From contig NC_060886.1 of NCBI RefSeq assembly GCF_014805685.1, forward strand, positions 14,634,608-14,698,607: a stretch of 64,000 nt of DNA, in the 5' to 3' direction. Both the position numbers and the translations under genes were made by a program. This document shows, in pieces, positions 25,705 through 36,330 of the stretch. The notes below the pieces were generated by a model that saw only the letters and a list, made by a program, of their open reading frames with translations, had not been told where the DNA came from and did no database searches. How positions within the stretch are numbered: the first letter of the stretch is position 1; the number at the start of each line of letters is the position of its first letter. The DNA comes from Silurus meridionalis. Taxonomy: Eukaryota > Chordata > Actinopteri > Siluriformes > Siluridae.

Positions 25705-26730
25705 CTGCACACAGAGGAAGAGTCACTTATGACAAATTAGGTATGCTCAAACATGACCCAAATACATAAAACCCGCTTAATGTGGATGTGCTTTGTCTTT
25801 TGTAAGGGCCATCTCACATCAGCGCACCTGTCCTTCTGTGTACCAGTCTCCAGAGTGTTCAGAAAAAGAGCATAGTACATTATCATCACTAATTTACAGA
25901 TGATTCCCCTATTCCTCTACTATATGAAGAGTGCTATTGAAAAAACTGCGCTGTTGTAGCAAGAGAATAACCACTGCTTTATTTATTTGTGTTTTATTCT
26001 AGAACCTAACACAAAGGACATGACCACCAAGAGTCTGTACCATACAATCAATAATCATCACAGTCTGACTCAGGAGACATTATTTAGACCAAACTAGGTC
26101 AAACAAATAGAAGTCTTTCAGGAGTCGATGCCACGTGTCATATAAAGCCAGGCAGAAAGTGTTAAAAGTCCTCCCACCTCCAGAAACAAATAATCTCCTG
26201 CCACCATATACAGATGACAGATCGAAGAAAACAACATATAAATTGTGATAGTGAGGTCCTGGGCCACTGCACAGAACAGTCTCGGAGTGCCTTGAAAAAA
26301 ATTTGACAAGTCTCCGGAAATGTACCGGAGGAATGGGTCCATTTTCCCGAAAGATATTCCCTTAGTGTTTTGTTGACGGTGGTGGAGAACGCTGTCTAAC
26401 ACATCAGTCCAAACTCTCCCATGGCTGTTCAGCTGAGCTGAAATCTGGTGAAGGCCATTGCACATGGTTTACATCATTTTCACATTCATCAAACTGTTCA
26501 GTGAGTGTTCATGTGCTGTGGAAGGGGACTGGAAAAGACAATGCCTATCAGGATAGAAAGGTTTCATCATGGAATAAAGATGATCACTCAGCATAACTTT
26601 GTATTGATTTGCAATGATTTTTCCCTTTCCCCACAGCGTAACACGCCCGCCGACTTTCCCTTCAGATTTGTCAGGAAATTGTGAATACCTTGTAACTTTT
26701 CATTTATTAAATGAGAGAGGACTACAGTAC
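25705..26730 (-). other. lrp1b: lrp1b intron (1.0 kb), mostly a transposon relic
   Basis: Intron between the two N-terminal EGF exons. A Tc1-type relic occupies roughly 26100-26660 (see that entry). The remaining 400 bp next to the cbEGF acceptor is plain AT-rich sequence. Confidence 0.7.
26100..26660 (-). pseudogene. Tc1/mariner-type transposase relic in a short intron
   Basis: The minus strand reads SHGRVWTDVLDSVLHHRQQN, the pattern I associate with the C-terminal end of a fish Tc1-like transposase. Upstream phrases (GATAGAAAGGTTTCATCAT near 26551; TTTGTATTGATTTGCAATGA near 26600; CACAGCGTAACACGCC near 26633) fit the same repeat. An open stretch of 115 codons remains by chance, but the catalytic part is lost. 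Terminal inverted repeats and TA duplications were not identified. Confidence 0.6.
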
Positions 26731-26850
26731 CTCTGCAGCTGCGTCCGTCCTCGCCCACCTCGAAGCCGTCTGCGCAGAAGCAGAAAGTGCCATTCCTGGT
26801 CATGATGCAGCCATAACGACAACGGAGCTCGTGGCAGGCTGACAAGAGTT
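26731..26850 (-). CDS. lrp1b: lrp1b exon: EGF-like module 1
   Basis: The 120-bp exon encodes a six-cysteine EGF-like module running from [14 protein letters not shown] to GEDGRSCR. It directly follows the LDL-A pair, as in LRP1 and LRP1B. An N-glycosylation sequon (NGT) lies between the third and fourth cysteines. The acceptor is CACCTGCAG and the donor GAG|GTACTG is weaker than most others in this gene. Phase is 1 on both sides, so the exon is symmetric. It is 22.3 kb from the preceding exon and 1.0 kb from the next. The LLSxC start and [11 protein letters not shown] end closely resemble LRP1B as I remember it. Confidence 0.9.
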
Positions 26851-27349
26851 CTGCAGGTGATATAGAACAAGCAAGAAACACAAGAGAGACAGAGATGTAA
26901 ATTGCTGTTTGATTCTGCTCTCCTCGACCTACTTCTTCAGCCATCAGCGGGGAGACGCACGCCTGCCTGCTGACAGCCGTAAGCCTAAGGCGGGAATTAG
27001 CAGAGCTGCATAGAGAATCAGAAATGTGCTGCAGACAGAAACATGGCTATGAAATTATAAGAACACTTGTAACGCTTCATTTGAAAACTCAGAAACAGCA
27101 GTTCACAAAAGAGTATATTCTGTGATTTCCTATTCACCTACTGTAAATGCTTTGCATCAAAATCAGCATTTGTTTATCTTTTTTTCTAAAATCAGAGGAC
27201 ATTTAAAATCAGCTGAGCATTAATGACTGCTTTTGTTAGGCTTGCTAAGGCGTTCTGGCAGTGGATGTAAAGTAATATAGTAGTCATTTATTCATCTTCG
27301 GTTTTGTAGACAGCTGACCATATGGTAATCTTACCCAGGCTTTCGCCAT

Positions 27350-27780
27350 AAAGATAGGAACGCATAATTGGGTACAGTGTCTTTGTATGCTGTAGCATTA
27401 TAATATTCCTTTGTAGAACTAGGAGACCCAAACCTCCTCCAGCTTGATAATGCCCCTGTGTACAAAGTAAGCTCTAAACTATTTAGTAAAGGGTGGCGTA
27501 GAAAAAGCTCAAGTCTCCTGCACAGAGCTCTGCCCTCAACCCCACTGAACATCTTCCAGATGAATTGGAATGCTGACTGCACCCCAGGCTTCCTCAACCT
27601 ACATCAGTACCTGACTTTAGTAACCTTTGTGGCTGAATGAGCACAAATCTCCACAACTACACTTCAAAATCATCTTCCCTGAAGAGTAGAGGTTATTGTA
27701 ACAGCAAAAAAAGCCTATTGTTAAATGGAATTAGAAATAGATGATCTGATGTCCATAGACTTTTGGACACGTAGTGCACA
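27350..27780 (+). pseudogene. Tc1-like transposon relic
   Basis: The plus strand carries the second-Asp motif region LQLDNAPVYKVSS (27438-27476), then a frameshifted C-terminal part (GCACAGAGCTCTGCCCTCAA; CACTGAACATCTTCCAGATG). It ends with the family's terminal phrase TGTCCATAGACTTTTGGACA near 27750. The 5' part with the first catalytic Asp is missing. Confidence 0.7.
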
Positions 27781-28859
27781 ATGTTAAATGTTTAAACTCT
27801 CCTAACACAAAGTGTTAGATATCTCACTACGCATTGTGTTTCCTGTTTGTTTGTTTAATTAACTAAAAACAATGCACTAAACTTGTTTTCCATACAATAC
27901 AATAATGAAAAAAGTACTTTGGTGTAAAATAAAATAATATTTTTTTTTTTTTTTTTTTCCAGTGTACAGAGAAAGATAATTAGGTAGATGATATACAATA
28001 TTATACAGGCATCAAAAAGTACAAAAAAACTGCTTCTTTATTTTACACATTTGCACTCACTACACATTGATGCAAAACCTTGAACTGAACATTCCATTCC
28101 ACTTTATATTCAGTAAAGCTGAATCAATAAACTTGACAATTTTCTTTTTAAGTGATTTTGGCTGTTAATTAATTTTTTCTCACGTGGCAGCTGTCACTAT
28201 GGTACTCCTGACATGGGTCTGTGCAATACAAGTGTAGCAACCCACAATTATTTTCAAGCAGAGCTGGCAACAAAAGAACGCATCAAGACATTTCTGAAAA
28301 ACGAGTTTCAAAAACTTTCAAACACTGAAATGTATGGCAGGTCTTGTGCAAAGCAGCTTTCAGTCTATTGCAGTAGCTATTGTTCACTTTATTGTTCACA
28401 CTTTTTTGCGGTTGTAAATTCATGAATGTGTACTTGCAATTATGACCAAATTATGACTACTTTACTAGTAAATATCAAATAAAATCTTATATGATTTTTA
28501 TTCAGATACGATAGCTAACATCATTAGTAACATTTACTGTGTATATTGATATTTTTATCAGTATCTAGAGATTACTTTTCTTCCTATGAATGAAAATGAA
28601 TGAAAAATAATCTTTTATTACATTTTTTTTAAATATATTGTTGACCACTTAATGTATATGTCTGAAACATTTTTCTTTTAATTATTTACTTCAGTGTCTC
28701 ATCTACATAACCAGACCTTTTATATAGAGTTGTACAGTGATGTACTGAATGTTCTGCACCTGACACTTTGCTTTTCCAGATGTATGTTAAAACAAAGATG
28801 GAGGCACAAAATTGTATAGGGTGTCTAAGGGTGGGTAATAATAAATTTTCCCTTCACAT

Positions 28860-29125
28860 GATCTAGGAGACCAAAACCTGTTTCAGCATGACAATGCCCC
28901 TGTGCACAAAACAAGCTCCATTCAGATGTGGCTTAAGTGATATGAAATATGAAGTGAAAGACCTTGAGTGACCTGCTTTAGAGCAGCCTCACCCTACTTC
29001 AATACCTTCCCAGAAGAGTGGAGGGTATTATAACAGAAAATGGGGACTGAATTTGGAATTAAATGTTTAAAAATCACGTGAATTTTATGATCAAGTGTCC
29101 GCAAACTTTTGTTCATGTGGTGTAT
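28860..29125 (+). pseudogene. Tc1-like transposon relic
   Basis: The segment at 28883-28918 translates as FQHDNAPVHKTS, the second catalytic Asp motif of Tc1 transposases. It is followed by a deleted C-terminal region and the terminal phrase GTCCGCAAACTTTTGTTCAT. This is the same family as 27350-27780 but a separate copy with different deletions. Confidence 0.7.
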
Positions 29126-29189
29126 TTCAACCAAGACTTTTTTTAATCTTGCCTTTGTATTTATCCAGCAAACCCAGTGACAAGAACTG

Positions 29190-29260
29190 TAATGCCACAG
29201 CATACAACGACATTATATTACTCTATTTGTTGCCTCCAGCTTTGGGTAGCATTTTACAGA
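29190..29260 (+). mobile_element. Tc1-like fragment, out of order
   Basis: The string GCCACAGCATACAACGACAT and the following CTTTGGGTAGCATTTTACAG correspond to the part of the same Tc1 family that normally lies just before the DNAPVH segment. Here it lies after the terminal end of the neighbouring copy, so it belongs to another insertion or a rearrangement. Confidence 0.5.
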
Positions 29261-29810
29261 TGATCTATGGGCGATGAAGTGTACAACTTGTGCAAAAACC
29301 CACAGCAAAAATGATTTTATTCAGAACTTCATATGGTAATCGTAAGGCAGTCCCAGGCTACCGCATGTAAATGACGATAAGGCCTAAAATGACACTATAT
29401 TTATTCAATGTTCTCCGAACACCGATTCGAGAACCGTGACTGTATATAAGCTAAATCACACCAAATGAATGATAACATTAATAGGCCCTTAATAGTGTAA
29501 AAAAAATCAGAGTGGTTTATCACTATATTCCAGGGCACATAAATTAGATTTATAAAATTTTAATATAAGTGTCCCTAAAACCCTAGTACTGCAAAAAAAA
29601 TAAATAAATAAATAAAATAATTTTATTAACAAAGCCATTTGTATTTAATTCAAGCTGGAAATATTTCTGACAGTAAAAGAATCTGATTTTGATCCATTTA
29701 TGATAAACAATAAAATAGTTGTTATGTTTAAAAATCACATATTTAATTGATGGTAAAATGATAATAGACAATACAGATTCATTTGACTTTATTCAAGATA
29801 TTTTTATTTG

Positions 29811-29812
<2 letters not shown>

Positions 29813-29887
<75 letters not shown>
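29813..29887. repeat. (AT)n microsatellite
   Basis: About 37 uninterrupted AT units. Confidence 0.97.
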
Positions 29888-29888
<1 letters not shown>

Positions 29889-30246
29889 CAATAGCAAATG
29901 CAATAGTAGACAGAAGAAGTCACTGTTAATCGCATTTACTCGGACAGTAAAATGGTAGATCATAGTTATTATTAAAATTAAATTACTAAAATGATTTAAA
30001 GGTCCATTCATTCATTAAATTTTATTAAAATAAATTCATTAAAATATGAAAGCTTTGGCAATAGAACTGCGGCTGTAATGTAGGACATAAAGTATGTGAT
30101 CTGCTCTATCGCTTTGCATCTCCTTAACCAACGGCACCACATTTCAATGCTGTGCAGTCAAAGAGTCTAAATTCTTCAGTTTGATGGTATATTATATTAT
30201 TTTCACGGTATACTGTTATTTGGAGAAAAATTATCATTTTCAGCCA

Positions 30247-30249
<3 letters not shown>

Positions 30250-30308
<59 letters not shown>
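30250..30308. repeat. (GA)n microsatellite
   Basis: About 29 uninterrupted GA units, a polypurine run on the plus strand (CT on the lrp1b coding strand). Confidence 0.97.
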
Positions 30309-30310
<2 letters not shown>

Positions 30311-32571
30311 CAACTAACCCTGAAAGTAGAAAAAAAAAATAGAAACACCTATTTAAAATCTGGTTTCCAAAAAATCTATCAATGATAAAAAAAATGTGTC
30401 ACATGCTACAGCAGTCTTAGTTGATTCGCTAAGAATATCATTAACTGGAGCAAGTCTTGTACAAGATCAACCAGCTAAATACATTTAATTATCAAAGCAC
30501 ATCAAAGATTCTTTAAAAGATCATGTAGCATTAGCTACAATTTAAGACAAAATAACATTTTCAAAACAATTTGTTCCATTTCTTAATCAAAAAAAAAAAA
30601 AACAAACAAATTAAATGTTTTTTTCAATCATTTATGTAATCTAACACATCAGTGAACTTTCCCACAAAGCCATTTCTATTTTACACACACCTTCTAAATG
30701 CTCACAAAATAAATAAAGAACATATCATTTGCTCCCTTGGAGGAAGATATCAGAATTTATTTTTAAGTCCTGCTGTCCAAATATCATCAGACTACAGGCC
30801 ATCGCACTCATGATATTTTTTTTTTAATTGGCATGAATTTCATTATGCAGAGAGCAGATACTGAGTAGACAGATATACAGAACTAATCCTCATATCTACT
30901 GCCAAGCAACAGCCACACATTCCCCTTAGTAGACACAGAGAGATGTGGATAAACACACCAGATTGTTTGGCACTGGTTGTCTTACCGACTACTGGCTATT
31001 GCAAGAACATGCACACACTGGTGGCCAGAAATCTGAGTCAGAATGATTAATTTCTAAGGATATTTTCATTAAAGAAATAATATCTTGTGAACTCTTGTGA
31101 GATCATGTGCAGCTTGGCATCATCCTAGTGTGTTCCCTCACTAACTATTGCTGACTTCTTCTTAACGAAGATATGTGTAATACATGTTGTGTATAATTTA
31201 CACTAAATGAATACACTATATAAAAAAGAACACTGAATAAATAAAGAAATAAATAAATATATACTATATATATATATAAAATATCAGATATAAAAAACAG
31301 ATATTTTTATATCAGATATAAAAATATTTATAGATAAACTCCACCCTAAATTTCTTTAAATCACTAAACATTTGTTTTACTGATGCGCCAAGGCTTAAAT
31401 TAAGCACCAAAATCTGCAACAACGCGAACATTTGGCAATTAAAACCGTCCGTGTGAAAACATCTGTGTGGAAAAGTTACATTTTGTGTCCTGATGATTTA
31501 CATAATTTAAAACACCATCATTACTTTAAAACATTTAAAAGAACATTTTGTCTTCATGTTCTATGTTGAGTTTGGTTTCACTAATAATAAACATACATTT
31601 GCATAAAGCATCCATATTTGTCTAAGGCCATGTTGATTAGAGTAATAACTTAAAAAGTATTAATCTAAGTTACATTTAAAACAGATAGAAATGTGCGATT
31701 AAGTTGCGATTAATTACGATTAAATATTTTAATCTACTGACAGCCCAAATATATTTATCTATTTATATTACAACGAAAATACATACAGACAATTAGAAAG
31801 AACCGCTTTTATGGTTTACCATTTTGATCTGTTGATGGATTGTAGAAACTGGATTATAGATTTGGAGTATTACTGACCCCAAGATGCAACCAACTTCTGC
31901 AATTCTCCACCTGTGATCCTTGGAGATTTTTGGCCCCTTGAACTACCCTTGTCACAGTGCGTTGAACAATATAGACACATGTCCTTGATTCATAACATTT
32001 CCAGTTGGCTGGAAATTCTTAATTATTTCCCTGGTGATGCTTGTGTTATTTGCTTATAGCTACTTTTTATTGCCTGTGTGTTGCCTCACCTTTTTACCCT
32101 GAGTAACAGAAATATACGGTCACCCAGGTGTGGTGTACTGAAAAAATTTAAAAGACCAATGAAAAATGCTTCAAATATATTTTACTTATATGAATATAAG
32201 GGTGGGATAAATATGAATTACTGTGACATATATTATTATATAAAAAAGATTTTTTTTACACAAAAGATCAAAAAGTCTAAACAATAAAAGACAAAAGATT
32301 TTCACAACCTTCTTGTCTCAGGTTTACTATATTATATTAAAGGAGGGAACTTGATATGAACTACACATGCAAATGCTCTTTAATTAACACCAGCAGAAAC
32401 ATATACTAAAACAGATATTGTTAATGTTAAAACCAGAAGCTCCATGTCTTTTGACATTTAAATTGTGACAGCAATCATAATAGATAGAAATCTTCATATG
32501 ATCCCTGATATTATCATCAATTGTACAGCATCTACCAAAAAGTACCGTATTGTATTAACTATAGTATATAC

Positions 32572-32889
32572 CAGGGGTCACCAACCTTTTTGAAACTGAG
32601 AGCTACTTCTAGGGTACCGAATTAATGTAAAGGGCTACCAGTTTGATACACACAGTTTTCAGTTTGATCTGAAATAAAAATTTGCTCACTTTACCTTTTA
32701 TTATATGTTATTATTAATAATTAATGATATTCATCTATGTGAAGACACTGATCATGTTAATGATTTCGCAAAATATTTATCAACAATGATTTAACAAAGT
32801 AGGAAACAGCTATTTTTAGAAAAGGCCCGCTATTCATGTGGTCATTGCGGGCTAACTGGTGCCCACGGGCACCATGTTGGTGACCCCTG
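32572..32889. mobile_element. hAT-type miniature transposon (318 bp)
   Basis: Perfect 14-bp terminal inverted repeats, CAGGGGTCACCAAC and GTTGGTGACCCCTG, are flanked by a perfect 8-bp duplication GTATATAC (32564-32571 and 32890-32897). TIRs starting CAGGGG and 8-bp target sites are hallmarks of the hAT superfamily. There is no coding capacity, so it must have been moved by a transposase in trans. The intact ends and target site suggest a fairly young insertion. Confidence 0.93.
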
Positions 32890-35345
32890 GTATATACAGT
32901 ATGTATGTAGCAGTGTGCACGTGGATGCTGCTGTGTTTGCCTGACATGAGAATTGTAAAATATTTGTACAATTTTGCCGTATCTCTATCATCATTGTAAG
33001 ATTAAAAAGATTGTCGAACCATCGTAACTTTTATGACCATCTGTATTTGTTTTGTCCTCCACTGATAATCCTGTTTCAAATCCAAAGTCCACCAGAAATC
33101 CATTTGCTTTAATGAATCTAATTAGCTTGAAAGAAACCTTTTATACAAACATATTAATACATTCGGTATTGCAGATTCGCTTTTATTTTAAATAATGACC
33201 TAGAATCAGTGTAGAATCTTGAATATTGGACTTTCACAATACTTCTTTCATTCTGTTAATCATGCAGTTTCAGATTGAAAAAAAAAAATTACACTTTTTC
33301 AGTGCAATCACTCGCCATTTAAAACCCACTATATGATCCAATGAATGCTATAAAAGAAAAGTCAAAAATGTGGAAAGTTGACTCACAGCAGCAATGTACA
33401 GAAAATGGCATATTGTAACATTAAATCCTAGTAAAACTATTATTTTATGTAAAAAAAAAGAAAATTGCTATCTAAGATTTTTTTGTCTCCTCCAATGTTC
33501 CTTTATGAAATGTTCTGCCCCTCAGACATATCTAATCCCTTTAGGCTTTTACTCAAAGCCTCAAAAATGCATCTGTTTGGAAAGACCTTGATGTTTTATG
33601 AACTGTACATAAAAGCTATACAAGCTTTCAACAGTGTGAAATACCGATGATGTCTTTCAAATTCTACTAATCTGTCCTGTTGCATTTGGCAGTGTTAAAG
33701 ACACTTCAGAAAGAACCCTTTTACATTAATAATAATCCTCCACACTTTAATTACACAGCCAGCATTAGTATGGGAAATTCTGCTATTACATTTATTATTG
33801 TTTTCCTTGGTAACTGGAGAACCAGAAAGATACCCAGAACCCTTTGAGGCTAGTGCTAACCCGTGCAAGTGCTTGCTAATACCCTCATGGATTCTTAACC
33901 ACAGAGAGCAAAAAGGCAACACTGAGCTACAAATGTTCAGCACTCTAAAAACTGTTCCTCAACTGGCCGATATCTCAGTAATTACTTTCTTGCGTTACAT
34001 GCCAAGCTGACAATAAACCAACAGTGGCCCACAGAAGAACCTTTTACTTTTTTTTTTTTTTTTTTTAAAGCTTTGAAAAGAATCTTTGAAGAACATTATA
34101 TCAACTAAATGTTTGAGGGTAAAAAAAAAATAACACAGGGCTAAACAAGCTAAGTTATCATGGCTGCGTTTAGTAAACTCCCAGAGCACACAAACTGCAT
34201 ATAATAGCAAGACACTCTTATCTTCGGCTCCAGTTAATGCACCGATGTAGAAATACAGCACTGCGCCACAATTTATTGAAGAGTGACAATAAATATGAAA
34301 TGACTTTCACTTTAAGGGTACAGTGTGTTCTTGTAATAAACATCTGAACGCTGTCCTTTGAGCTAGGCATCAGCTGAAATCTAAAAGTCATTCTGAAATC
34401 TAAAAGTCATTTGGGAGCCACTGTAAACACCTCAGCAGATGAGTAAGGCCATTTGTACATCAGGAAGTAGATGAGGAATTAATCCCAAAAGGGTTCTTCT
34501 AAAACACTCCGCGTTGTGCATTTTATCCGCTGTGCTTCTTTTACTGACTGGATTCAAAATTACAGTCCTGCTGCTTGCTTACTAACTGCAGAAATGCAAA
34601 GCAAGATTATTTTCACTATGCATGCAATAGACACAATTAGAAGTATGCTATGCACTCCTAATGTGCCCCAATCCAAAATGTTATATCAAAATGACTCAGG
34701 ACCAGATTGATTTGTACGATGCTCACACAAATATTATCTCTGTTCTCCAAACAGTAAAAAACAAAAATGACATTTAAAATCTCCATGTTTTCCTAAAGTT
34801 CACCATGCACACGTTATTATGGCAGCATACCACAGAACTTTATTCAAACTCAAATACTAATTAGAAAATGCTAATTCAAACATATCTGCAAATGCATTCC
34901 CTGTGTGTGTGTGTACGTGTATAATTGTAGATATAAATCAAAAGCAATTGCAAATTATACATTTACAAGTATAGCTTTTATGACTAACACTCAATGGCTG
35001 GCAAAACTAATATCCATATGCAAACTCTGTATAACATTTCATTTTCAGTGTCTAAACTGCTACGATTCTGGCATTTTGAAGAAGTATCAAAAGAAGAATA
35101 TATCCTTACAAATGGATTTGCACTTTCTCCTCCTCAAGATCTGACTTTACATTGACCAAAAAGAAACCACAAACAAAAACTGTCAAAGAGTTACAGACAA
35201 AGAGGTGCACTGTATGGCTGAGAATCACAGCCTCACCATCACAGCCATATACTGTACCACAAGGTTCACAATTGTCTCAAATTAACTCACTTAAACTAAG
35301 AGGAACAAATGTTCCAGTGATCCCCGTGTACACTGAGTGCAGGGC

Positions 35346-36015
35346 TGTTTCTAGCCTTTTTGGCACCCTAGGTAGGATTCCTATTGTTATCCCCTCAATG
35401 GCTCAGCCCTCCCACCAAAATGCTCCACCCCCACACCATACAAATCGTTCGCAACCTTCTATAAAAAAAAATTAAACACATTTGATAATCGTTGCAAAAT
35501 TACCTGAATTCAAGTATGTAAACATATACAGTGGAACTTCGATACTCACGACCTTGACACTCGCAACCTCGATGGTTTGCATCTTTTCATTTGGAACCAG
35601 ACTGAGAGAAACTCGTGAGACAGTTTGCGTGATTTTAAAATCAGAATTTGTACTAATAAATGACATAAAAAATTTTTTTTAAAGTCTATTATTCATTTAA
35701 AGAAGTCAATAAAACAGTTATGACAAGTAATATACATTTTTTATTAAGTTTACTGTTTACTGTATTCCCCTTGAAAAAGGAACCATCAAAAGGAAAGAGT
35801 CAAAACCTTGTGATTTTTTGTTACTTGCGAGGGGTCATAGAACGTAACCCCCACGAGTATTGAGGTTGCACTTTACTGTATAATAAACTTCAGCAAAAAA
35901 CAGGTAAATAATTTAAATGAGCGAGGGCGGCGTGATAGGGGACACTTACTGGTGGCCCCCAGCTGGTTGCGCCCTAGGCGACCGCCAAGTTTGCATATGC
36001 TTAAAAACTGTGCTG
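35346..36015. mobile_element. Host DNA repeat interrupted by a Tigger-like element
   Basis: The left end, CAGGGCTGTTTCTAGCCTTT followed by GGCACCCTAGG, is mirrored by a right end containing GCGCCCTAGGCGACC and closing near GCTTAAAAACTGTGCTG. The imperfect inverted ends suggest a DNA transposon of hAT-like type that was later split by the 35529-35878 insertion. No clear target-site duplication is visible, so the outer borders are approximate. Confidence 0.45.
35529..35878. mobile_element. Tigger/pogo-like miniature element (350 bp)
   Basis: It begins CAGTGGAACTTCGATACTCA and ends in the imperfect complement ACGAGTATTGAGGTTGCACT plus TTACTG, with TA on both outer sides (35527-35528 and 35879-35880). 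CAGTGGxxCCTCG-type ends with TA target sites are typical of Tigger elements. It is non-coding and nested in another repeat. Confidence 0.75.
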
Positions 36016-36330
36016 AGTTAGGTCCATGAAAACATGTTTTCCCAAGCTTGGAGTAGAAGAACTTAAGTGTCCTGAACAGAGCACAGACCTCATCACCTTT
36101 GGGATAAACTGAAAGTCCCAAGCCTTCTTACCTGACATCAGTGCCTGACCTCACCAATGCTCTCGAGAATGACCAAGTAAATTCCCCACAGCCAGACTCC
36201 AAAATCTAGTGTAAACAAGACTCCCTAATAGTCTGAAAGTTATTACAACAGCAAAGGGGTACAACATCTCCAACGGGATTTCATTTAAGTGTGATGATCA
36301 TATCCACAAACTTTTAACCACAAAGTGTAC
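36005..36330 (+). pseudogene. Tc1-like transposon relic
   Basis: C-terminal relic of the same Tc1 family: GTGTCCTGAACAGAGCACAG, then ACTCCAAAATCTAGTGTAAA, TTATTACAACAGCAAAG and the terminal phrase ATATCCACAAACTTTTAACC ending in AAAGTGTAC. It is heavily mutated and has no open frame. It abuts the right end of the repeat before it. Confidence 0.65.

Noticed and set aside
26118..26465. 115-codon open frame on the minus strand
   Set aside because: It matches the C-terminal part of a decayed Tc1-type transposase and lies inside an lrp1b intron; it is not a gene.
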